Shown in pieces: positions 52,471 to 61,695 of a stretch of 64,000 nucleotides of DNA. The position numbers and the translations under genes were made by a program. The stretch covers positions 62,001-126,000 of the forward strand of contig QIBA01000066.1 of assembly GCA_003225175.1 (NCBI GenBank). The letters are read 5' to 3'. Positions within the stretch are counted from its first letter, which is position 1. Each line of letters opens with the position of its first letter. The notes under the pieces are model-generated. The model worked only from the letters and a program-made list of their open reading frames with translations, was not told the origin of the DNA and made no database searches. This DNA is from Acidobacteriota bacterium (GTDB lineage Bacteria; Acidobacteriota; Terriglobia; Terriglobales; Acidobacteriaceae).

Positions 52471-52773
52471 ATGTTCTTCGGCCGATCCTGGAGTGACTGG
52501 ATCGCGCAGTACGCAACCAGTCACCAGAATGCCGCGAATCGTTTCTGCCACACGGTAGGCATTCCAATGATCATCCTGTCTGTGCTCCTCACTCCAGTGA
52601 TTCCGTTTGTGGCAGGTTTCTGGAAGCTGCCTGTTGCGCTGTTCGTGATCGGTTGGATCTTCCAGTTCGTAGGGCACGCGTTTGAGGGCAAGCCTCCGGA
52701 GTTCTTTCATGATTGGCGGTTTTTGCTCGTGGGGGCGAGGTGGTGGGCAGCGAAGATGAGAGGTAGGGCTTAG
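52471..52773 (+). CDS. Mpo1-like (DUF962) membrane protein
   Basis: 100 residues from ATG 52471 (GGAGG upstream). The DUF962 pattern is clear: HQNAANRFCHTVGIPMIILS, LFVIGWIFQFVGHAFEGKPP, FFHDWRFLLVGARWW. His-containing motifs (NRxxHxxGIP and GHxxFE) coordinate iron in yeast Mpo1, a dioxygenase of 2-hydroxy fatty acid alpha-oxidation. Whether the bacterial form shares the reaction is not known. Downstream of the PspC gene on the same strand. Confidence 0.88.
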   Translation: MFFGRSWSDWIAQYATSHQNAANRFCHTVGIPMIILSVLLTPVIPFVAGFWKLPVALFVIGWIFQFVGHAFEGKPPEFFHDWRFLLVGARWWAAKMRGRA

Positions 52774-52883
52774 GCAGGACGGGAGCGAATTCCCATTTCG
52801 AGTTCGCTCGGGCAGGCTCTGGTCACGAAGGAAGAGGAAGTAAGTTCAGGACGGACCCGCCGCCTCGCGCGGGCGCAGGTCCG

Positions 52884-53975
52884 TTACATGGGCGGCGCAG
52901 GCTGCTGCTGGGTTGCGCAGTGGATCGCGCCCAGTCCCCAGATGAAATCCCCGCAGTAGATGCTAACCACATCCCGATTCGGGAATAGTGCTCCAAGAAC
53001 GCTCAGTGCGACTCTGTCATTCGGATCATTGAACGTTGGGACCAACACTCCGGCATTAGCGATGTAGAAGTTGGCGTAGCTCGCCGGTAGCCGCTGTCCA
53101 CGAAACCATACGGGGGAGGGCAGCGGAAGCTCGACTACGTTCAGAGGCTTTCCGTTCTGATCGGTTGCGCTTCGCAAACGGCGCAGGTTTTCCTGCAACG
53201 GCGCGTGGTTGGGATCGGACGCGTTTTTGGCGACGACAGTGACGATTGTGTCCGGCGAAACGAACCTCGAGATGTCATCGACGTGGCCGTGAGTGTCGTC
53301 GCCGGCGATTCCGTTTCCCAACCAAATCGTCTTTGTCACTCCAAGGTAATCAGCGAACAGCTGCTCCAGCTGATATCGCTTTACATCTGGATTTCGTTGC
53401 TGCACATCGCTCAGCAGGCATTCCTCTGTGGTTAACATCGTGCCACGGCCGTTGACGTCGATGCTGCCGCCTTCGAGCACGATGCGCCGGAGCTTCCCGT
53501 TTATCTTTAATTTCGGTTGCCAGCTTTCAAGTGCGAATTTCTGAGCAATCAACGCAGGAAGCTTTTCATCTCTCTGGTGATTCGAATATTTCGCCCAGCC
53601 GTTGAACTGCCAATGAGTCATTGCCAAGGCAGAATCCTTCTCACGCGCGACGAATATGGGACCAGAATCGCGAGTCCAGACGCGATCTGTTTTCCAGCAA
53701 AAAAACTGAACTCGCTCCAAGGCGACGTGAGCATCTTTCAAAGTGCGCTCGGCTGAACGCTGATGTGCTCTGCCATTCACGATGATTCGCACGTGTTCAC
53801 CGCGCGCAAGATGGCGAACGATGTCAGCATAGATCCACGGAATAGGCTGGAACTTGCCGGGCCAGTCGTCGCGATTGTGCGGCCACGCAATCCAGGTAGC
53901 TTCGTGCGGCTCCCATTCAGCCGGCATGCGATAACCGAGTGACGCTGGTGTGGACTTTTTGGCTTTTTCTTTCAA
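52884..53975 (-). CDS. aguA: Agmatine deiminase (AguA)
   Basis: 363 residues. The guanidino-group-modifying fold is seen in YRMPAEWEPHEATWIAWPHN, DSGPIFV, LEGGSIDVNG, GIAGDDTHGHVDDISRFV and the catalytic C-terminal motif GLGAIHCATQQ with Cys353. It converts agmatine to N-carbamoylputrescine plus ammonia. Together with the N-carbamoylputrescine amidase (254 bp upstream on the same strand) and the arginine decarboxylase, it makes putrescine from arginine without urea formation. Confidence 0.93.
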   Translation of the reverse strand: MKEKAKKSTPASLGYRMPAEWEPHEATWIAWPHNRDDWPGKFQPIPWIYADIVRHLARGEHVRIIVNGRAHQRSAERTLKDAHVALERVQFFCWKTDRVWTRDSGPIFVAREKDSALAMTHWQFNGWAKYSNHQRDEKLPALIAQKFALESWQPKLKINGKLRRIVLEGGSIDVNGRGTMLTTEECLLSDVQQRNPDVKRYQLEQLFADYLGVTKTIWLGNGIAGDDTHGHVDDISRFVSPDTIVTVVAKNASDPNHAPLQENLRRLRSATDQNGKPLNVVELPLPSPVWFRGQRLPASYANFYIANAGVLVPTFNDPNDRVALSVLGALFPNRDVVSIYCGDFIWGLGAIHCATQQQPAPPM

Positions 53976-54230
53976 CTTGGCAGAAATCCAAAAGGCAAAT
54001 TAGCCAGGATGCTTTCTCATCGTCATTCTGAACTCGGCCCAGTCTGCCGAGTAGCGGCTGCTACGCCGCTGAATCAGTGAGGTTCGTCGCAGCTTCACTT
54101 TGAAGAACTCATGATGCGCTTAGTGCATTCGAATGAAATCACGGCATCGAAATCCGTAGGTATTCCTCATCGCCGCACAATACGCCGCATTTCGCAATGA
54201 CAAACACACGTTCGTGGTTTCATTCTGGGC

Positions 54231-55130
54231 TCAGTCGAGGAATCGCTGCGTAATGCCCGAGTAGCTCTCGATGCGGCGGTCGCGCAGGAACGGCCAGTTG
54301 CGACGGATTTCGTCGATTTCGGCTAGATTCACGTCGGCAAAGAGGATTTCTTCGCGGTTGTGCGAAGCTTCGGCGAGGACTCGTCCGAAGGGATCGGCTA
54401 GAAATGATCCCCCCCAGAACTCCAGGCCGGCGCCTTTGGCTTCATTTCCGCGAATGTTGCCGGTCTCATGGCCAATTCGATTTACAACCGCAACGAATAC
54501 TCCGTTTGCGATCGCGTGTGCGCGCTGAATCGTGCGCCAGGCGTCGTGCTGCGCTGCTCCGTACTGCTCCTTTTCAGCAGGATGCCATCCGATGGCCGTC
54601 GGGTAAAACAACACTTGAGCACCCTGCAGCGCGGTGAGGCGAGCTCCTTCGGGATACCACTGATCCCAGCAGACGAGTGTGCCGATGCGGCCGACCTCGG
54701 TATCAAATGCCTTGAACCCGAGATCTCCGGGCGTGAAATAGTACTTCTCGTAATAGAGCGGATCATCAGGAATGTGCATCTTGCGGTAGACGCCCTTGAT
54801 GGCACCATCACTTCCAATGAGCACGGCGGTGTTGTGATAGAGGCCGCGTGCTCGTTTCTCGAAAATTGAAGTGACTACGATTGCCTTGGCTTCAACTGCT
54901 GCCTTCGAAATTGCTTCGGTCGTCGGACCTGGAATTGTTTCCGCCAAGTCGAAGAGCGTGGGATCTTCGCGCTGGCAGAAGTACTGCGTGCGAAACAGCT
55001 CGGGCAGGCAAATAACCTGTGCACCGTTGCGCCCGGCTTCCCGCACTTGCTGGACGGCCTTGTGCAGATTCGCATCCGGATCTGCGGAGCAGGAAAGTTG
55101 AATTAGTGCGATTTGGAAATGGTCGTTCAT
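54231..55130 (-). CDS. aguB: N-carbamoylputrescine amidase (AguB), nitrilase superfamily
   Basis: 299 residues from ATG 55130 (an ATG at 55145 gives five extra residues). The nitrilase catalytic triad is Glu44 (CLPELF), Lys117 (VYRKMHIPDD) and Cys154 (LVCWDQWYPE). IGWHPAEKEQYGAAQHDAW and the late WGGSFLADPFG match the carbamoylputrescine branch. It hydrolyses N-carbamoylputrescine to putrescine, CO2 and ammonia. It lies between the decarboxylase and deiminase genes. Confidence 0.93.
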   Translation of the reverse strand: MNDHFQIALIQLSCSADPDANLHKAVQQVREAGRNGAQVICLPELFRTQYFCQREDPTLFDLAETIPGPTTEAISKAAVEAKAIVVTSIFEKRARGLYHNTAVLIGSDGAIKGVYRKMHIPDDPLYYEKYYFTPGDLGFKAFDTEVGRIGTLVCWDQWYPEGARLTALQGAQVLFYPTAIGWHPAEKEQYGAAQHDAWRTIQRAHAIANGVFVAVVNRIGHETGNIRGNEAKGAGLEFWGGSFLADPFGRVLAEASHNREEILFADVNLAEIDEIRRNWPFLRDRRIESYSGITQRFLD

Positions 55131-55254
55131 GAAAAATAAGAACAAGAGCGAACACCAAGATCAGGAAGGCAATATAGAAGGTCATGAAGAACCTGGAACA
55201 TCACTTCGTGACCTTTGATTCGCGCTTTCGTGGCTTCGCGTTCGCCTTCCGGGT

Positions 55255-55812
55255 TTACTCGAAAATTAAAATCGCCGCTGCGATCACAGTGGTCCAGCGT
55301 CCATGCTTATCGCCTACTGCGGACTGAGTGATATTTGCGGTGCGCACGATCTTATTGGAAATGCGATAGATTTCCTTCTTCTCGTCCCAGGACTTGTCTG
55401 CGTCGAAGTCAACATCGAGCGTTGTAGCCAGCATCTCGGCAGCGAGTTCTTCCGCGTAATCACCTGCCTGGTCGTCCGTCTCGCCAAAGCTGTGGTGTTC
55501 GCTCATATAGCCGTAAGTACCGCGATCCGTCGGGATCGCTACGCCGATGCTAGAAGCCAGCAAACGATGCGGCTCGCGGGTTGAATTCTCGGCCACTACG
55601 GCGAATACGACCTCGCCATGATTGAGATATTTCTGGCCTTCCTTGCGAGAAACCAATTTGCAGTGCGGGGGAAAGATGGAAGAGACGCGCACTAGATTTT
55701 GAGATGCGATGCCCGCGTCACGCAATGCGAGCTCGAAGGAGGTCAAGCGCTCTTTGTGTTTTCCCACTCCTTTGGTGAGAAAGAGCCGCTTGGGAACCAT
55801 GTCTTTGCCCAA
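55255..55812 (-). CDS. pdaD: Pyruvoyl-dependent arginine decarboxylase (PvlArgDC)
   Basis: 185 residues. The precursor carries the self-cleavage site VSSIFPPHC (Ser44-Ser45), where serinolysis gives an alpha subunit capped by pyruvoyl. Family parts: [51 protein letters not shown]. It makes agmatine and CO2 from arginine. This class is found in archaea, Chlamydia and Acidobacteria-like bacteria. It heads the polyamine gene set. The start may be ATG 55800 instead. Confidence 0.93.
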   Translation of the reverse strand: MGKDMVPKRLFLTKGVGKHKERLTSFELALRDAGIASQNLVRVSSIFPPHCKLVSRKEGQKYLNHGEVVFAVVAENSTREPHRLLASSIGVAIPTDRGTYGYMSEHHSFGETDDQAGDYAEELAAEMLATTLDVDFDADKSWDEKKEIYRISNKIVRTANITQSAVGDKHGRWTTVIAAAILIFE

Positions 55813-55914
55813 TTCAAAAGCCCTCCGGAAAAGGCGTCTACAAAAAACTAAAGCTAACAGAAATTGTGCACTGCGCGCAGAGGAAAATATTTGAGCGATA
55901 TGAATTTCGCCGGT

Positions 55915-56817
55915 TCAGGAGTGTGCCAACTTGTGCACTGCCTTTTTATTGACCGCGATCTCCATAAAGGCGCGCGCAGCCCGGCTGAGAGTTTTGTCCT
56001 TGCGATGGACCAGGGCCAAATCCCTGCTGATAGGCGGGTCGATGAAGCTTAAAGCAGACAGCGTTCCTGCGCGGATTTCATCGGAGATATTTGAACGTGC
56101 GACAAAGCCGACACCAACATCGGCAGCGACGAAACGCTTGAGCAACTCACTGGAATCGAGCTCCATCGACACATGAAGCTTGAGGCGTGCTTCTTCAAAG
56201 ACATCGTCGATTGCGTCGCGTGTGCGTCCGAGCTTCGGCAGTACTAACGGATACTTAGCGATTTCTTCCAGTCGGGCGTGGGAGAGCTGTGCCAAAGCAT
56301 GTCCAGGCGAGGTGATCAGCACAAGTTCATCGTGGTGTATTGGCAGCGCGTCGAGGCGAGAGTCTTTCACTGGCATCGAGACCACTCCAAAGTCAACGGT
56401 CTGGTCTATGACTGACTCCAGCGTCTTTGCTGTTTCTGCCCGCTGAATGCTCACTGAAACTTTCGGGTACTGCCGCTTAAAGTCGGCAAAGACCTCGGGA
56501 AGGACATAAAGACAGGTGGCCTCGTTGGCTCCGACAACAATCTCCCCCCGTGGAGTGCGCTCCATCTCTGCAATCGTCATCTTCACCGATCTCAGCGCGC
56601 GCAGCGCTTCTTCAGCGTAGGTTTGAAACGCCTTGCCAGCAACGGTGAGACTTACCTTCGCTCCGGAGCGGTCGAACAGTTTCGCGCCAACTTCTTCTTC
56701 GAGAGCGCGAATCTGTGACGAAATCGCAGGCTGGGTACGGAAACAACGTTCGGCAGCTTTGGAAAAGCTGGAGTGTTTGGCGACTTCCAGGAAAGAGTTG
56801 AGTTGGTCCAAATCCAT
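55915..56817 (-). CDS. LysR-family transcriptional regulator
   Basis: 300 residues. The HTH is LNSFLEVAKHSSFSKAAERC (residues 5-24), followed by QPAISSQIRALEEEVGAKLF; the effector domain is of the CysB/CbbR kind (PRGEIVVGANEATCLYVLPE). It sits 102 bp upstream of the arginine decarboxylase gene on the same strand, so it might regulate the putrescine genes or be co-transcribed (inference). It is divergent from a small membrane protein gene. Confidence 0.9.
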   Translation of the reverse strand: MDLDQLNSFLEVAKHSSFSKAAERCFRTQPAISSQIRALEEEVGAKLFDRSGAKVSLTVAGKAFQTYAEEALRALRSVKMTIAEMERTPRGEIVVGANEATCLYVLPEVFADFKRQYPKVSVSIQRAETAKTLESVIDQTVDFGVVSMPVKDSRLDALPIHHDELVLITSPGHALAQLSHARLEEIAKYPLVLPKLGRTRDAIDDVFEEARLKLHVSMELDSSELLKRFVAADVGVGFVARSNISDEIRAGTLSALSFIDPPISRDLALVHRKDKTLSRAARAFMEIAVNKKAVHKLAHS

Positions 56818-56918
56818 GGGACTGATGGGAAGCTTGGTTTGTATCGTACGCCGGATTTTGCAATTCCGCAGTGGAAATGCCTATTTCCCCATGTGTGGCC
56901 TGCGCTTAGAATCTTGCA

Positions 56919-57278
56919 GTGGCACACTCGCGAAATCTTCTCCGCGCTCACGCTGTTGGACGCGTTTTGTGGAGGCTCAGCAACCGTCATTACGCGGTGA
57001 GGGGCGGGGTAGCGGCGGCCAAGAGTGTAGGGAAGGCGACGGCACGCGCCACTCGGATTCTCATTCTTGAGATCACCGGATTCTTCTTCGCAGTCTTTGC
57101 TGCTATGGGCCTCGCAGCTGCATGGCGACAATGGCAGAGGATTCAATCGGGCCAGTCCGCTCCAGTGTCACACGTCATCGTTACTCTGGCATTTGTCGCC
57201 GCATTCATCTACTTCTCGGTTAGCTCGTTCTGGCGTGCTCGACGCCATGCAGCGGTCAAAGAGAGTGGCAATGGCTGA
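56919..57278 (+). CDS. Small two-span membrane protein upstream of methylmalonyl-CoA mutase
   Basis: 119 residues from a GTG with no clear ribosome site; the start may be further in (for instance GTG 56997). Two membrane segments, [20 protein letters not shown] and [20 protein letters not shown], end in a basic tail. It overlaps the start of the mutase gene (stop 57278, mutase ATG 57271), implying coupled translation. Family not recognised. Confidence 0.6.
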   Translation: MAHSRNLLRAHAVGRVLWRLSNRHYAVRGGVAAAKSVGKATARATRILILEITGFFFAVFAAMGLAAAWRQWQRIQSGQSAPVSHVIVTLAFVAAFIYFSVSSFWRARRHAAVKESGNG

Positions 57279-58878
57279 TTCGGCACGACCGGAAAGACTA
57301 AAACACGCCTCTGACGTCGAATTGCGCGAGCTCTACACGGACGAAGAACTCGCGCAATCTGGCTGGAGCTACGACGAGCAGGTTGGATTTCCTGGTCAAT
57401 ATCCCTTCACTCGTGGCATTCAGCCGACCATGCATCGCGGTCGTCTATGGACAATGCGCCAGTATGCAGGCATGGGAGACGCGGAAGAGTCGAACCGTCG
57501 CTACAAGTACCTTTTGGCGCATGGCACCACGGGACTTTCTGTGGCCTTCGATCTGCCGACACAAATCGGCTACGACTCGGACGATCCTATGTCATTGGGT
57601 GAAATCGGTAAGGTGGGAGTGGCGATCGACTCGATTGAAGACATGCAGCGGCTGTTTGAAGGCATCGATCTCGAGAAAATCTCGACGTCGATGACGATCA
57701 ATGCCACAGCCATCATCTTGTTGGCGTTGTATGTTGCGGTTGCGAAGCGCAAAGGAGCGGATCCTCGCAAACTGTCGGGTACGGTGCAGAACGATGTGTT
57801 GAAAGAGTACATCGCCCGCGGCACTTACATTTATCCGCCGCAGCACGCCATGCGAATTATTACCGATATCTTCGCGTTTGCTAATGAGCACTTGCCGGAA
57901 TGGAATCCCATATCAATCTCCGGTTACCACATGCGAGAGGCCGGTTGTACTGCGGTGCAGGAGGTGGCTTTTACACTGGCAAACGGCATCGCATACGTCG
58001 AGGCTGCGCTAAATGCCGGATTGCAAGTTGATTCGTTCGCGCCGAGGCTCTCGTTTTTCTTCAATGCTCATAACAACTTTCTGGAGGAAGTTGCAAAATT
58101 TCGCGCTGGGCGGCGGATGTGGGCGCACATCATGCGTGATCGGTTTCGCGCGAGAAATCCAAGATCGTGGATGCTCCGCTTCCATACTCAAACAGCAGGT
58201 TCAACGCTGACGGCGCAGCAACCAGAAGTAAACATTGTGCGTACAGCAATTCAGGCGCTGGCGTCAGTTGTCGGCGGTACGCAGTCCCTTCATACGAACG
58301 CATACGATGAAGCCTTGGCCATTCCCACCGCAGAGGCGGCGCGCATCGCGTTGCGCACGCAGCAGATCATCGCTTACGAATCAGGTGCCGCACATACGGT
58401 TGATCCGTTTGCTGGTTCATATGCGATTGAAAGCCTCACGGATGAGATCGAGGTTCGTGCGAGTGACTACATCCAGAAGATCGAATCTCTCGGCGGCATG
58501 ATCAGTGCAATCGAGCAAGGCTTTGTGCAGCAGGAGATCCAGAACGCCGCTTATGAGGTGCAGCAGAAGATCGATCAAGGCGAGGCCATCGTGGTCGGCG
58601 TGAATCGCTTTACGCTTAAGAGTGAGAAATCGATTCCGATCCAACGCCTCGACGAGGCTCTTGAGCGCAAGCAGGTAGAGCGAGTGCGCGCCCTGCGCGC
58701 AACCAGACACCTGGAGCAATGGAAAATCGCCATGCGCAGATTAAAGGACACCTCTGCAAGTGGTGCGAATCTGGTCCCTGCAGTAATCGAAGCTGTCGAA
58801 AACAGGTGCACCGTTGGCGAGATTTCTAATCAATTACGTGAAGTATTTGGAGAGCACCGAGAAACAGTCGTAATCTGA
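57271..58878 (+). CDS. Methylmalonyl-CoA mutase family, large (catalytic) subunit
   Basis: 535 residues from ATG 57271; a second ATG at 57247 and a longer open frame upstream are less likely. The TIM-barrel substrate-binding domain is clear: [71 protein letters not shown]. The Tyr in RQYAG is the residue linked to methylmalonyl- rather than isobutyryl-CoA specificity. The C-terminal B12-binding domain is missing, so a separate small subunit must lie elsewhere. It links succinyl-CoA with methylmalonyl-CoA. Confidence 0.88.
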   Translation: MADSARPERLKHASDVELRELYTDEELAQSGWSYDEQVGFPGQYPFTRGIQPTMHRGRLWTMRQYAGMGDAEESNRRYKYLLAHGTTGLSVAFDLPTQIGYDSDDPMSLGEIGKVGVAIDSIEDMQRLFEGIDLEKISTSMTINATAIILLALYVAVAKRKGADPRKLSGTVQNDVLKEYIARGTYIYPPQHAMRIITDIFAFANEHLPEWNPISISGYHMREAGCTAVQEVAFTLANGIAYVEAALNAGLQVDSFAPRLSFFFNAHNNFLEEVAKFRAGRRMWAHIMRDRFRARNPRSWMLRFHTQTAGSTLTAQQPEVNIVRTAIQALASVVGGTQSLHTNAYDEALAIPTAEAARIALRTQQIIAYESGAAHTVDPFAGSYAIESLTDEIEVRASDYIQKIESLGGMISAIEQGFVQQEIQNAAYEVQQKIDQGEAIVVGVNRFTLKSEKSIPIQRLDEALERKQVERVRALRATRHLEQWKIAMRRLKDTSASGANLVPAVIEAVENRCTVGEISNQLREVFGEHRETVVI

Positions 58879-58905
58879 CCACAAAGCATCCAACCAGCAG
58901 GTCGG

Positions 58906-59079
58906 CTAGGAAGAACGCTGGGCCTGGTAATCGCATGCTTCGCGGCAGTCGCGGCAGTAGTATGCGCCGTCAGCGGACAAGCGAACGTCATTTAGTGCCT
59001 GGCACAAAATACAGTATTTTTCGCAGGCACAACGCGCTTCCTCGCGGTCGCACTGCGAACAGATAAACTTGGTTGCCAT
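58906..59079 (-). CDS. Small cysteine-rich zinc-binding protein
   Basis: 57 residues from ATG 59079. Eight or so cysteines occur as FICSQCDREEARCACEKYC, ILCQAL and YYCRDCREAC, predicting two zinc sites. The frame is open from 59130, but the extra 17 residues are hydrophobic without a signal pattern. Function unknown. It lies 27 bp after the convergent mutase gene. Confidence 0.6.
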   Translation of the reverse strand: MATKFICSQCDREEARCACEKYCILCQALNDVRLSADGAYYCRDCREACDYQAQRSS

Positions 59080-59196
59080 AGTGAGTAATGTAGCGCGGAT
59101 GACCATGAAGGAAACGGGAGGGCAGACCAAATTGTTCTGAAGGAGTAAACTTCAGTAAGAGGTGGAGCGCAGAACTGCCGTTGTGAGGCTCCTCAG

Positions 59197-59391
59197 TCAG
59201 TTGGGACCCTTTTCGATCCTGCGCATCTCCTTCAGCAACGCGGCCTCTACTTTCGCGGATTGGCGTTCCCCTCGCGCAACGCGGCTGACATAAGAAGGAT
59301 CGATACCAAGTTGCTTTGCAATTCTGCTGTAGATACCGCGATAGAGGCTAAGTCGATTCAACTTGGGGTTTTTGATATTATCCAACGTCAT
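59197..59391 (-). CDS. Small helix-turn-helix protein
   Basis: 64 residues. RGIYSRIAKQLGIDPSYVSR then VARGERQSAKVEAALLKEM is an XRE-type HTH with a short tail. It probably binds DNA as a dimer. It is divergent from the S24-like regulator gene, with a 12-bp palindrome in between. It could be a partner or antagonist of that regulator; no evidence decides. Confidence 0.7.
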   Translation of the reverse strand: MTLDNIKNPKLNRLSLYRGIYSRIAKQLGIDPSYVSRVARGERQSAKVEAALLKEMRRIEKGPN

Positions 59392-59469
59392 GATTCGTGA
59401 CCCGCTGTCCTGGTCAGCGTGGCGCGATGTTAGATCACGGCAACTGAGGGACGAGGATACTGCCCTTAG

Positions 59470-59481
59470 GAGTTATAACTC
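59470..59481. promoter_or_regulatory. 12-bp perfect palindrome, candidate operator
   Basis: GAGTTATAACTC reads the same on both strands. It sits in the 138-bp gap between the divergent small HTH gene and the S24-like regulator gene, about 50 bp before the regulator start. Likely bound by one of the two. Confidence 0.5.
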
Positions 59482-59529
59482 TAATGTTATCGAGAATAGC
59501 TCCGGCATCATCCCCTGTCAAGAACTGAT

Positions 59530-60258
59530 ATGCGCGCTGGCACCAGGCTGGCAAGGCCAGAATGGGCAGTACAGATTGAACGTCTGCGTGAGCGTCTGCA
59601 CTTAAATCAGGCGGGGCTCGCGCGTCTTCTGAATGTCTCTCCCATGGCAGTATCCCGCTGGGAGCGGGCAGTCAACGAACCCGAAGCTGCGTATTACATC
59701 CATATGGGCACTCTTTCGGGAGATCCGGACTGCTGGTATTTCTGGCAACGTGCGGGACTTCCTGCCAGCGATCTAAAACGAGCGCTACGCAAATCGAAAA
59801 GTAGCAAGAGCCCGCAATCCACGGTAGCAGAGCTGGAGAACCAGTCGGTTCCGCTGCTGGGCGTCAAAGTAGGTACCACCGAGCCAGGGGACAACGATCC
59901 GAATATCGATCGCAGCCCAGTTCTTGCCAGAGTGATGGCGCCTAGTGACTGGAGCGCGAACAAGCAGAGCGTTCGCTGTATTCGGATTGTCGGGGATGGC
60001 ATGAGCCCATCGATTTCCGATGGTTCCCTCGTTGCGGTAGATCTTTCACAATTCGATTCCGCGAAACTGAACAACACGATCGTGCTCGTCTGGCACAAAG
60101 ACTTCGGCTTGCTTCTTCGCAGGCTTAAGAGATTTGGAGCGGCAGAGGTACTGGTTGTGGATGCTGATCATAATCAATCCGGCACACTCACCCTCGATCG
60201 AAATTGCCGTATCTTAGGACGAGTTGTTTGGTGGTTGTCTCGACCCGAGCAGGGTTGA
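59530..60258 (+). CDS. XRE-type HTH with S24/LexA-like domain, catalytic residues lost
   Basis: 242 residues. The N-terminal HTH is LNQAGLARLLNVSPMAVSRW. The C-terminal part has the LexA/S24 pattern (SVRCIRIVGDGMSPSISDGS, LLRRLKRFG), but the nucleophile Ser of GDSM is Gly157 (GDGMSP) and the catalytic Lys region reads RRLKR where KRLK is expected. Self-cleavage as in LexA is therefore unlikely; the fold may serve for dimerisation. Regulated genes are unknown. It is divergent from the small HTH gene, with the palindrome between. Confidence 0.85.
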   Translation: MRAGTRLARPEWAVQIERLRERLHLNQAGLARLLNVSPMAVSRWERAVNEPEAAYYIHMGTLSGDPDCWYFWQRAGLPASDLKRALRKSKSSKSPQSTVAELENQSVPLLGVKVGTTEPGDNDPNIDRSPVLARVMAPSDWSANKQSVRCIRIVGDGMSPSISDGSLVAVDLSQFDSAKLNNTIVLVWHKDFGLLLRRLKRFGAAEVLVVDADHNQSGTLTLDRNCRILGRVVWWLSRPEQG

Positions 60259-60316
60259 ATTTCTTTAATGCTTTGTTCGCGCATTCCTTTCCGCGGATTC
60301 GATGCTGCTATTCTGA

Positions 60317-61243
60317 TTGTTGAAAAACGTTGGTCGACTCGCTTTCGTAATCGCTCTCATTGGCTCGGGCTACTCAGCTTCTCCTTCTCTCGCACTCGCT
60401 TTAGGGTTAGCCCTGGCGTTCATATTAGGGAATCCCTTTCCTGCATTCACGTCCCGCTGGTCGAAGTGGTTGCTCCAGATTTCGGTTGTGGGACTCGGTT
60501 TCGGCATGAGTCTCGCCGACATCATGCGTGCCGGACGCTCAGGATTCCTTTATACGCTCTTGGGAATCAGCTTTGCCATCGCATGTGGTTTGCTTCTCGG
60601 ACGCGGGCTGGCGGTGCAACGGATACCTTCCGCGTTGATCTCTATAGGCACGGCCATTTGTGGAGGAAGTGCGATTGCAGCCGTGGCACCAGTCTTAGAC
60701 GCTGATGAGCACGACGTGGCGGTGTCGCTGGGCACAGTTTTCATCTTGAATGCGATTGCTCTCTTCCTGTTTCCTCCAATCGGACACTGCTTCAGGCTTT
60801 CGGAAACTCAGTTTGGGATTTGGTCAGCGCTGGCGATTCACGACACAAGTTCTGTCGTCGGAGCTGCAGCGCGTTACGGAAATCTTGCACTCGCAGTGGC
60901 TGCTACAGTGAAACTGACGCGCGCCCTTTGGATCGTCCCAGTAACGCTCGTAGTCGCTGCGCTTAAGAACCACAAAACATATGTGCAAGTGCCCTGGTTC
61001 ATTCTCATGTTTGTCGTGGCGTCGGTTGCGAGGAGTTATTCTCCGCCATCCTTTATTCCTGGCTATGCAATGTTACTAAGTGCCGCGAAAGTCGGGCTTG
61101 CAGTGACTTTGTTTCTCATTGGGAGTGGATTGTCACGCAAGGCGATCGCCGAAGTCGGAATACGTCCCTTGATACAGGGAGTTCTCTTATGGGCAATCGT
61201 TGCCATAGGGTCGATCTGGCTCGTACGATCAGGGTTGATTTGA
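60317..61243 (+). CDS. YeiH/UPF0324 family membrane transporter (putative sulfate exporter family)
   Basis: 308 residues from a TTG start. About ten hydrophobic segments, with the family signatures GLGFGMSL, ICGGSAIAAVAPVL, HDTSSVVGAAARYG and KLTRALWIVPVTL. The family (PSE, UPF0324) is annotated as putative sulfate exporters, on limited evidence. No sulfur genes are adjacent. It follows the S24-like regulator by 58 bp, so regulation by that protein is conceivable (inference). Confidence 0.85.
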   Translation: MLKNVGRLAFVIALIGSGYSASPSLALALGLALAFILGNPFPAFTSRWSKWLLQISVVGLGFGMSLADIMRAGRSGFLYTLLGISFAIACGLLLGRGLAVQRIPSALISIGTAICGGSAIAAVAPVLDADEHDVAVSLGTVFILNAIALFLFPPIGHCFRLSETQFGIWSALAIHDTSSVVGAAARYGNLALAVAATVKLTRALWIVPVTLVVAALKNHKTYVQVPWFILMFVVASVARSYSPPSFIPGYAMLLSAAKVGLAVTLFLIGSGLSRKAIAEVGIRPLIQGVLLWAIVAIGSIWLVRSGLI

Positions 61244-61472
61244 GCTGCCTATGACCATTGCAGGAGCCTGCCAATGATAACGGTGTCCTTCTCGCTCTGT
61301 ACCGGGGCTATCAGAGTAGGACTTGGATCGCACTCACAAAGCAGGAGCGGCTCAGATGACTGGAAAGTCTTCCCAACTCCGCTCCTGCTTGCTATTTATC
61401 TCTGCGCGCTAGTGCGCTGTTGCAGTCGGCGAAGCGTAATCCAATCGACTGCTCCACAGCCCGAATAAATGA

Positions 61473-61670
61473 TTACCAGCCGTATTCTTTGAGCTTGCGA
61501 TATAGAGTTGTCTTGCCGATCCCAAGCAGGCGGGCGGCTTTGAGCTTATCGTCGTTGACGACTTTCAAAGCGTTGGCGATTGCTTGTTTCTCCAGAGTTG
61601 CAAGAGGGACAATCTTCCCAGCTGCGCCTTTGCGCGACGCTGGAGCTTTCTTTTTCGATGATTTAGGCAT
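61473..61670 (-). CDS. Fis-type HTH DNA-binding protein
   Basis: 65 residues from ATG 61670 (the frame is open to 61772). The C-terminal Fis-type HTH is LEKQAIANALKVVNDDKLKA then ARLLGIGKTTLYRKLKEYGW, as in NtrC-type regulators but here free-standing. The N-terminus is Lys/Ser-rich. It lies 25 bp after the stop of the 61696-61902 gene. Probably a small nucleoid or sigma-54-linked adaptor. Confidence 0.78.
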   Translation of the reverse strand: MPKSSKKKAPASRKGAAGKIVPLATLEKQAIANALKVVNDDKLKAARLLGIGKTTLYRKLKEYGW

Positions 61671-61695
61671 ATTTGGCTTAGTCCTTGGCCATTCT

